The notes below the pieces were generated by a model that ran no database searches, was not told where the DNA came from, and saw nothing but the letters and a program-made list of their open reading frames with translations. Source: JTS-AC122 sp050246015 (GTDB lineage Bacteria > Planctomycetota > Phycisphaerae > Phycisphaerales > UBA1924). Taken from it: a stretch of 64,000 nt of DNA. Position 1 is the stretch's first letter, and each line of letters opens with the position of its first letter. Shown one piece after another: positions 58,689 to 64,000 of the stretch. The stretch is taken from positions 1 to 64,000 of the forward strand of contig JBFWWU010000003.1 in assembly GCA_050246015.1 (NCBI GenBank). Direction: 5' to 3'. Made by a program: the position numbers and the translations under genes.

Positions 58689-59330
58689 ATGGCGCCAGAC
58701 ACCCCGACAACTCCGGGCGACCCCGCTCCGCGAACGCCGGAGGGGCACCCGCCACAACAGGTGACGCTGCTGCTTGGGGCGATCGCGGACGGGGATTCGC
58801 GGGCGGCGCGCGACCTGCTGCCGATTGTGTACGAGCAGTTGCGGGCGCTGGCGCGGGCGCAGATGTCGCGAGAGAAGCCCGGGATGACGCTGCAGCCGAC
58901 GGCGCTGGTGCACGAGGCGTACCTGCGTCTGGTTGGCTCGTCGGATATCCAGTGGAACAGCCGAGGGCATTTCTTTGGAGCCGCGGCGCAGGCGATGCGG
59001 CGGATTTTGGTGGAGGCGGCGCGGACGCGGAAGCAGGTGAAGCGCGGCGGGGGGCGAGACCGGGTGGAACTGAGCGAGGAGGTGGCGTCGTCGCCGGATC
59101 CGAACCTGATCGATCACATCGCGCTGGATGATGCGCTGACGCGGCTGGAGCAGATCGACAAGCGCAAGTCGGATGTGGTGATGATGCGGTACTTCGCGGG
59201 GCTGAGCGTGGAGGAGACGGCGGCGGCGCTGAATGTCTCGACGGCGACGGTCAAGAATGACTGGGCGTACGCGAAGGCGTGGCTGTATAAGGAAATGAAC
59301 CAGGGGAACGAGCCGGGGGGGGCGGAGTGA
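58689..59330 (+). CDS. ECF-type RNA polymerase sigma factor (Sig-70_X6-like)
   Basis: The 213-aa factor has region 2 (about 40-110, LLPIVYEQLRALARAQMSRE; ALVHEAYLRLVGS; FFGAAAQAMRRILVEAARTR) and region 4 (about 140-200, RKSDVVMMRYFAGLSVEETA; ALNVSTATVKNDWAYAKAWL), separated by a linker RGGGRDRVELSEE. These features match the planctomycete-expanded Sig-70_X6 group, which usually partners serine/threonine kinases; no kinase or anti-sigma is adjacent. A GTG at 58656 would add 11 residues and overlap the end of the inverted repeat; ATG 58689 is used here. Confidence 0.9.
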   Translation: MAPDTPTTPGDPAPRTPEGHPPQQVTLLLGAIADGDSRAARDLLPIVYEQLRALARAQMSREKPGMTLQPTALVHEAYLRLVGSSDIQWNSRGHFFGAAAQAMRRILVEAARTRKQVKRGGGRDRVELSEEVASSPDPNLIDHIALDDALTRLEQIDKRKSDVVMMRYFAGLSVEETAAALNVSTATVKNDWAYAKAWLYKEMNQGNEPGGAE

Positions 59331-59493
59331 GGGGGGGGCGCGCCCGTGGAATCGAAGAAGTGGGTGCCTGGACGGGCAGGCGAGAGGATTCGCCGCGGTG
59401 ACGTCGTGTATCAATATCGGGGCGGAGTGATAGCGAGGGAGCCAAGCGCCGCGTCTGGACCCGGTGACGGTTCTTTAGGATGTGAACGAGAAA

Positions 59494-59568
59494 TGCCGAG
59501 GGGCGGACTCGAACCGCCGACCTCCGGGTTATGAATCCAGCGCTCTAAACCAGCTGAGCTACCTCGGC
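59494..59568 (-). tRNA. tRNA with CAU anticodon (Met or lysidine-type Ile)
   Basis: The minus strand folds as a 75-nt cloverleaf: acceptor GCCGAGG / CCTCGGC, D-arm GCTC / GAGC, anticodon loop TTCATAA (anticodon CAT), T-arm GGCGG-TTCGAGT-CCGCC, discriminator A; no CCA encoded. The anticodon stem has an A-C pair next to the loop. A CAU anticodon can be elongator tRNA-Met or tRNA-Ile2; identity needs a model search. Confidence 0.95.
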
Positions 59569-59713
59569 GAGGGTGGGAGATGATATGCCCACGGAGGGGG
59601 ACGGCCAATGCGGCGGGCGGGCGGCGAGGTCGGCCTGAATGGGAGCCGAGTCGCGCGAGCGAAGAGTGTCGTGCAGGGCGAGTGGTGCGGTGGGGCCGAA
59701 TGCGCGTGGCGCA

Positions 59714-61051
59714 TCAGGCGTCGGGCAACTCGAAGCCGGCTCGGCGCTGGCAGGTCGCCAAGGCGTTGCCGGCGTCGGCGTTTTCGCCGACGAACTTCCA
59801 GGACTCGGGATCCCAGAGGAGGGGCTTGCGGGTGCGGTAGGCGATGTTGGCGAGTTGGCAGACCGCCGCGCTTCGGGCGCCGATTTCGACGTCGCAGATG
59901 CAGCGGAGGCGGGAGTGGATGCAGTCGATCCACGCGGAGATGTGGTCGGGGGCTTCGTGGAGGTGGGTGTCCTTGGGCCCGAGGGGCTCTTTGAGGATGC
60001 CGTCGGGGATGCTGTGGATGCGGCCGCGATCGACGGCGATGATGCCGTCGGTGCCGATGAAGGTGGTCCCGCTGGGCCCGCCGTGGAAGAGTTGGGTGCC
60101 GTCGCCGTACTGCATGCGAGCGCCGACGAGTGCGGCGGGATCGAGAGGGGGGGTGATCTGGAAGGGTCCGGAGGCATCCATGGCGAGCCCCCACTGGGCG
60201 ATATCGAAGTGGTGGGCGCCCATGTCGGCGAGGAGGCCGCCGGCGTATTCCCAATATTTGCGCCACATGGGGTAGTGGGAGTGGACGCCTCGCGGGCTGA
60301 GGACGGTGCAGTACGGGCGGGCGGGTGCGGGGCCGAGCCAGCGGTCCCAATCGAGCCCGGGCTCTGGGGCTTCTTCGGGGAGATCGCAGGAGGTGGGAGG
60401 GTCACCGACGCCGACGTTGACGCTGATGACTTTGCCGATGCGTCCTGAGCGGACGTACTCGCAGGCGGTTCGGAACTTGCCGTCGTACTCGGTGCGTTGC
60501 TGGGAGCCGGTCTGGAAGACGCGGTTGTGCTTGCGGACGGCATCGATGCAGGCCTTGCCCTCGGCGAGGGTGAGGGTCATGGGCTTTTCGCAGTAGATGT
60601 CTTTCTGCGACCTGGCGGCGTCGATGATCTGGGCGGCGTGCCAGTGGTCGGGGGTGGTGATGACGACGGCGTCGATATCGGCGCGGGCGAGCAGGTCGCG
60701 GTAGTCGTTAAAGGCGTCGCAGGCCTTGTAGGAGCCGTCCTTGCGGAGGGCGGCGTAGCGGTCGTCAACCATTTTCCGGGCGTGCTCGCGGCGGGTGGTA
60801 TCAACATCGCAGACGGCGAGGGCGACGCAATCGTCGCGATCGAGGAAGGCGGGAAGGAGTTCAAAGGCGCGCTTGCCGCAGCCGATGAAACCGAGGGAGA
60901 GGCGGGCGCTGGGGGCGAGGCGTCGTGTGCGAGGCGAGGGGCGGGGCGCGGCCGAGGCGCCGCGAGGCGGCATGGCCGCGGCTCCGGTGATACCGGCGAC
61001 CACCGCGGCGCCGGCGGACGATTTGACGAAATCGCGGCGTGACATGGGCAT
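59714..61051 (-). CDS. Tat-exported Gfo/Idh/MocA-family oxidoreductase
   Basis: The 445-aa protein starts with a twin-arginine signal (MPMSRRDFVKSSAGAAVVAG). The NAD(P)-binding Rossmann domain has LGFIGCGKRAFELLPAF and the catalytic-region motif YCEKPMTLTLAEGKACIDAV. The second domain includes GAHHFDIAQWGLAMD and an aromatic-rich AYRTRKPLLWDPESWKF terminus. This type, abundant in Planctomycetota, likely oxidises or rearranges sugars or polyols in the periplasm using a cofactor bound before export. ATG 61051 has GGAG 9 nt upstream. The substrate is unknown. Confidence 0.93.
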   Translation of the reverse strand: MPMSRRDFVKSSAGAAVVAGITGAAAMPPRGASAAPRPSPRTRRLAPSARLSLGFIGCGKRAFELLPAFLDRDDCVALAVCDVDTTRREHARKMVDDRYAALRKDGSYKACDAFNDYRDLLARADIDAVVITTPDHWHAAQIIDAARSQKDIYCEKPMTLTLAEGKACIDAVRKHNRVFQTGSQQRTEYDGKFRTACEYVRSGRIGKVISVNVGVGDPPTSCDLPEEAPEPGLDWDRWLGPAPARPYCTVLSPRGVHSHYPMWRKYWEYAGGLLADMGAHHFDIAQWGLAMDASGPFQITPPLDPAALVGARMQYGDGTQLFHGGPSGTTFIGTDGIIAVDRGRIHSIPDGILKEPLGPKDTHLHEAPDHISAWIDCIHSRLRCICDVEIGARSAAVCQLANIAYRTRKPLLWDPESWKFVGENADAGNALATCQRRAGFELPDA

Positions 61052-61246
61052 GGCGGCACTCCAACGCGAAAGTCCCCGCCTGAGTGTACCAACAAAGGGT
61101 GCGAGTCGGCGCGGCTGCCGGCGGTGGACTTCGGGGAAGCGGAGCGGGGAGCGGCGCGGCGGCGGGTGATGCGGGCGATCCGGTCGCATCCACAGTACAC
61201 TGCCGGGACGGAAGCCTTCTGACACCCGAACGACAAGGATGCGAAC

Positions 61247-61939
61247 ATGCTGCGGCCCACGGAACACACGGTTGAACTCAGAGAGGGGCGGTATCGGCGG
61301 CGCGGCAGCGCGGCGAAAGTGATCCTGATCGTGGTCGCGGTGTTTGCGGTGTTGTTTTTGAGTATCGGAATCTACGTGGCGGTGAGTTGGCGCGGGTGGG
61401 CGGCGACGCTGGCGATGGCGGGGATCGAGCAGTCGATCGCCAAGGCGAATCTGCCGGACGAGCAGAAGGATCGCGTGCTGGCGCGGGCACAGTCGCTGGC
61501 GGACGACTTCAAGGCGGGGAAACTGAGCATGAAGCAACTGGGGCAGATCGCGGAGGAGATGGCGCACGGGCCGGTGCTGCCGATGGGGATGGCGCTCGGT
61601 GTGGAGTCGCAGTACGTCGGCCCATCGAACCTGAGCGATGCGGAGAAGGAGGGCGGGATCCGGGCGCTTCAGCGGCTGGCGCGGGGCATCGCGGAGAAGA
61701 AGATCCCGCTGCAGGAGATGCAGCGAGTGCTGCAACCGGTGTGCGAGCAGACACCGGGGCAGGCGATGCGATTCAAACCGGCGAAGGATGTGCCGGCCGA
61801 TGACCTTCGGGCGCTGCTGGCGGACGCGAAGAAGCGAGCGGACGACGCGAAAGTGCCGGACGAGCCGTATCGCGTGGACGTGGCGGCGGCGTTTGACGAG
61901 GCGGTGAAGCGGGTGACGGAGAAGGGGGGCGGGGGGTGA
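61247..61939 (+). CDS. Hypothetical single-pass membrane protein, 230 aa
   Basis: It has a short basic N-terminus, a transmembrane helix at about residues 24-48 (VILIVVAVFAVLFLSIGIYV) and a helical, charged exterior domain (IEQSIAKANLPDEQKDRVLA; QYVGPSNLSDAEKEGGIRAL). No family is recognised. ATG 61247 has AAGGA 9 nt upstream. It is convergent with the next gene (stops 3 bp apart), and 195 bp divergent from the oxidoreductase. Confidence 0.78.
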   Translation: MLRPTEHTVELREGRYRRRGSAAKVILIVVAVFAVLFLSIGIYVAVSWRGWAATLAMAGIEQSIAKANLPDEQKDRVLARAQSLADDFKAGKLSMKQLGQIAEEMAHGPVLPMGMALGVESQYVGPSNLSDAEKEGGIRALQRLARGIAEKKIPLQEMQRVLQPVCEQTPGQAMRFKPAKDVPADDLRALLADAKKRADDAKVPDEPYRVDVAAAFDEAVKRVTEKGGGG

Positions 61940-61942
61940 GGC

Positions 61943-62392
61943 TCAGGCTCGGCGGAAGGTGGCGCCGTCCATGACATCGAAGGAAACGAAGTCGCCGACG
62001 ACGAACTGGGCGGGCGATTGGCGCTGGTCGGTGAGGAGGCACTCGATGGGGACGCCGGCATCGACGGTGATGGTTCGAGCGCCGGCGTTGATGGCGAGGA
62101 TGGAGCCCTGGACGCGCCGGGGGCGGCCGAAGACGGGCTCGACGAAGCGGCCGCCGGTCTGGACCTTATCGACGCGGCGGGCGCGGGCGCTAATGCGTCC
62201 CAGGACTCGCTTGCCGGGCGTGCCGAGGGAAGGCGCGCCCTCGCCGACGGGGATGAGGTGCAGTTCGTAGTTGGTGTTTGGAAAGGTGACGACGATGTGC
62301 GCGGGGGCGGTCGCGGTGGGGGCGGCGGCGGAGAGGAAGGTGCCGCGGGCGATCGTCGCATCGATTTTCGAGGTTGGTGCGGGCTGGATCAT
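61943..62392 (-). CDS. Hypothetical 149-aa beta-rich protein
   Basis: The protein has an N-terminal Ala/Thr/Pro-rich leader and a beta-strand core (AHIVVTFPNTNYELHLIPV; GSILAINAGARTITVDAGVP; FVVGDFVSFDVMDGATF) in the style of OB-fold or small beta-barrel nucleic-acid- or ligand-binding domains. No signal peptide is evident. ATG 62392 is the only good start but lacks a clear ribosome-binding site. The function is unknown. Confidence 0.7.
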   Translation of the reverse strand: MIQPAPTSKIDATIARGTFLSAAAPTATAPAHIVVTFPNTNYELHLIPVGEGAPSLGTPGKRVLGRISARARRVDKVQTGGRFVEPVFGRPRRVQGSILAINAGARTITVDAGVPIECLLTDQRQSPAQFVVGDFVSFDVMDGATFRRA

Positions 62393-62494
62393 GCAGGAGA
62401 ATACCCGGGTGAGTGCAGGCAGGCCGGAGCGGCCCGCGCCGAGGCGCTGGTGTGATGAGGTCCGGCTCGCGCCCGAGCCCCAGAGGCGCGTGCA

Positions 62495-63145
62495 CTACCT
62501 GACGACCATGATCTCCTGGATCGGCTTCTTTTGGATCCGCGGCACTTCGCAGCCTTGCGCGGGGTAGCCGACGGGAATGAGCAGGTAGGGCCGTTCGTGC
62601 TCGGGGCGCTGAAGGACTTTGCCGAGGAATCCCATCGGGCTGGGGGTGTGGGTGAGGGAAACGAGCCCGGCGTGGTGGATCGCCGCCAGGAGGAATCCGA
62701 CGGCGATGCCGACGCTCTCGTTGACGTAGTACACCTGGCGGGCGTCGTCGGTCTTCATCATTTTGAAGACGACGATCAGCCAGGGAGCGATTTCGAGGAA
62801 GGGCTTGTCGGGGCTCGTTTCGAAGGGCTGGAGGTCGGCGAGCCATTCGGGGCCGGCGCGGCGAGAATAGAACTCTCGCTCTTCCTCTTCGGCGGCAAGG
62901 CGGATCTGGTGCTTGAGGGCCGGGTCGTGGACGCAGACGAACCGCCAGGGCTGCTTATTGGCGCCGCTGGGCGCCGATCCCGCGGCGCTGACGATGTGCC
63001 GGATTGTCTCCTCGCTGACGGGTCGATCGGAGAAATCGCGGACGGTGCGGCGGCGGCGCATGATGTCGGCGAAGCGGTGCGCGGCGATCTCCGGGGCGAG
63101 GCCCGGGTCGAAGGGCTCGAGGGGCACGTGGGGATGGGAGTGCAT
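62495..63145 (-). CDS. Nitroreductase-family FMN enzyme, iodotyrosine-deiodinase-like
   Basis: The 216-aa flavoprotein has the FMN-binding RRRTVRDFSDRPVSEETI, SAAGSAPSGANKQPWRFV and THTPSPMGFLGKVLQRPE followed by LLIPVGYPAQGCEVP. The sequence pattern is closer to the iodotyrosine deiodinase branch than to classical NfsB nitroreductases. The substrate (halogenated aromatics, nitro compounds) cannot be decided from the sequence. It is divergent from the zinc-finger-like gene. Confidence 0.9.
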   Translation of the reverse strand: MHSHPHVPLEPFDPGLAPEIAAHRFADIMRRRRTVRDFSDRPVSEETIRHIVSAAGSAPSGANKQPWRFVCVHDPALKHQIRLAAEEEEREFYSRRAGPEWLADLQPFETSPDKPFLEIAPWLIVVFKMMKTDDARQVYYVNESVGIAVGFLLAAIHHAGLVSLTHTPSPMGFLGKVLQRPEHERPYLLIPVGYPAQGCEVPRIQKKPIQEIMVVR

Positions 63146-63228
63146 GGGTGGATCGTTGGATGCCGGGGGCGGAGTTCAAGACTCGGCCCGGCAGCGTGGT
63201 GCCGGGATCGGTTCGCGATATCATCGGC

Positions 63229-63573
63229 ATGCGAAAGCCCGGGACCGATCCCGACAATGTGCAGATCAGCGACGTGCTGTGCGACTTCTGCGGCGGGGAG
63301 TGGACACTGGACCCGCCGCTGGCGATGGTGGAGGGGCACCAAGGGAGCTGCATCTGCGGCAAGTGCCTGAGCGTGGCGTACCGGCACGTTGTGCTGGACA
63401 AGGCAAGTTCGGTTCGCCCGGGGTACCGATGCACGATGTGCCTCGAAGAGCGCCCGGACCCGGGCTGGGAAAGCCCGATCAGCGCCGAGAAGTCGATCTG
63501 CAAGCGCTGCATCAACCAGGCGGCGGGGGCGCTGTCGAAGGACAAGGAGTCGGGGTGGAGCAGGCCTGTCTGA
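63229..63573 (+). CDS. Cysteine-rich putative zinc-binding protein
   Basis: The 114-aa protein has nine cysteines in a patterned array: LCDFCGGEW, then SCICGKCLSV, YRCTMCLEER and ICKRCINQA, consistent with two zinc ribbons or one zinc-binding cluster. No DNA-binding fold is evident. The start at 63229 is chosen because 63160 would leave only 14 bp to the divergent nitroreductase start; both are in frame. No family is recognised. Confidence 0.7.
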   Translation: MRKPGTDPDNVQISDVLCDFCGGEWTLDPPLAMVEGHQGSCICGKCLSVAYRHVVLDKASSVRPGYRCTMCLEERPDPGWESPISAEKSICKRCINQAAGALSKDKESGWSRPV

Positions 63574-63645
63574 CATTTGGCCGAGCACACCGGTTGGGAG
63601 AAGGGGGCACGAGATTCGTACAGCACTTCAACGCCCGGAGATTGC

Positions 63646-64000
63646 ATGCCCGACCTATTTTCGCCGCTGGACTGCGGCTCGCTCAGACTGCCGAACCGGA
63701 TTCTGATGGCGCCGTGCACGCGTTGCCGAGCGGGAACTGGGAACGCCCCGACGGCGCTGAACGCGAGGTACTACGCGCAGCGGGCCAGCGCCGGGCTGCT
63801 GATCACGGAAGCGACGCAGGTGTGCCCGGAGGGAGCGGGGTATCCGAACACGCCGGGGATGTACTCGGCGGAGCAGGTCGCGGGGTGGCGGCTGGTGACG
63901 GATGCGGTGCACGCGGCGGGGGGGCGGATCTTCGCGCAGTTGTGGCACGTGGGGCGAGTGTCGCACGGCGCGTACCAGCCGGGCGGCGCGGCGCCGGTGT
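63646..64000 (+). CDS. Old Yellow Enzyme-family FMN oxidoreductase, N-terminal part
   Basis: The 118 codons present show the OYE/NemA N-terminus: MPDLFSPLDCGSLRLPNRIL, MAPCTRCRAGTGNAP with the Cys found in several OYE subclasses, YYAQRASAGLLITEATQV and FAQLWHVGRVSH (the FMN-facing HVGR motif). It reduces activated C=C bonds with NAD(P)H. The gene runs past the window end. ATG 63646 has GGAG 6 nt upstream. Confidence 0.92.
   Translation, partial: MPDLFSPLDCGSLRLPNRILMAPCTRCRAGTGNAPTALNARYYAQRASAGLLITEATQVCPEGAGYPNTPGMYSAEQVAGWRLVTDAVHAAGGRIFAQLWHVGRVSHGAYQPGGAAPV

Overview
The window looks like a chromosomal segment of a Planctomycetota bacterium of the Phycisphaerae type. This is inferred from the very high GC, a prepilin-like protein with the FTLIELLVVIAII N-terminus, six secreted proteins with PEP-CTERM-like C-terminal sorting tails (Pro-rich turn, hydrophobic helix, Arg cluster), two secreted enzymes ending in paired N-S-Q-D-F/Y-F-D-F dockerin-like EF-hand motifs, a Sig-70_X6-like ECF sigma factor, a stand-alone sigma-54 activator, and many interspersed palindromic repeats of a kind common in planctomycete genomes. 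The exact taxon cannot be fixed from sequence reading alone.

Layout. 1-1.5 kb: a REP-associated tyrosine transposase (RAYT) flanked on both sides by arrays of its likely palindromic targets. 1.6-9.8 kb: prepilin-like protein, amino-acid permease, TetR regulator, class V aminotransferase, lipoprotein and RNase Y. 9.8-13.1 kb: TPR/HExxH/PDZ protein and sigma-54 response regulator. 13.2-22.5 kb: small membrane proteins, persulfide-dioxygenase/rhodanese fusion, methyltransferase, IlvE, M28 peptidase, a histidine-phosphatase-fold protein lacking its catalytic residues, and AccD. 22.7-28.8 kb: a minus-strand run of IleRS, a SucD/citryl-CoA-lyase fusion and a 1-Cys peroxiredoxin; ileS carries several in-frame repeat insertions. 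29.4-40.8 kb: four PEP-CTERM-like proteins interleaved with two glycosyltransferases, a large secreted or anchored protein and a DegT-family sugar aminotransferase, suggesting a surface polysaccharide/surface protein neighbourhood. 41-47.6 kb: RluA-type pseudouridine synthase, lipoproteins, a LysM protein, a nucleoside deaminase and LexA. 48.4-50.1 kb: two tandem paralogous PEP-CTERM-like proteins. 50-64 kb: LptF/G permease, S8 protease, DprA, a polyglycine-hydrolase-like serine hydrolase, an ECF sigma factor, tRNA-CAU, a Tat-exported Gfo/Idh/MocA oxidoreductase, nitroreductase, and the start of an Old Yellow Enzyme.

The best candidates for something new are: (i) hairpin repeats that keep loop and flanks but have wholly different, internally complementary stems (RAYT locus versus 37.3 kb); (ii) in-frame colonisation of ileS, the SucD/lyase fusion and a glycosyltransferase by repeat sequence; (iii) the apparently dead histidine phosphatase; (iv) the repeat-bearing serine hydrolase sharing a C-terminal tag with a neighbouring S8 protease. 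By eye the plus strand goes from C-rich (3-16 and 26-38 kb) to G-rich (50-63 kb) regardless of gene direction, a possible GC-skew switch near 39-48 kb. No CRISPR array, rRNA, prophage or classical insertion sequence was found.
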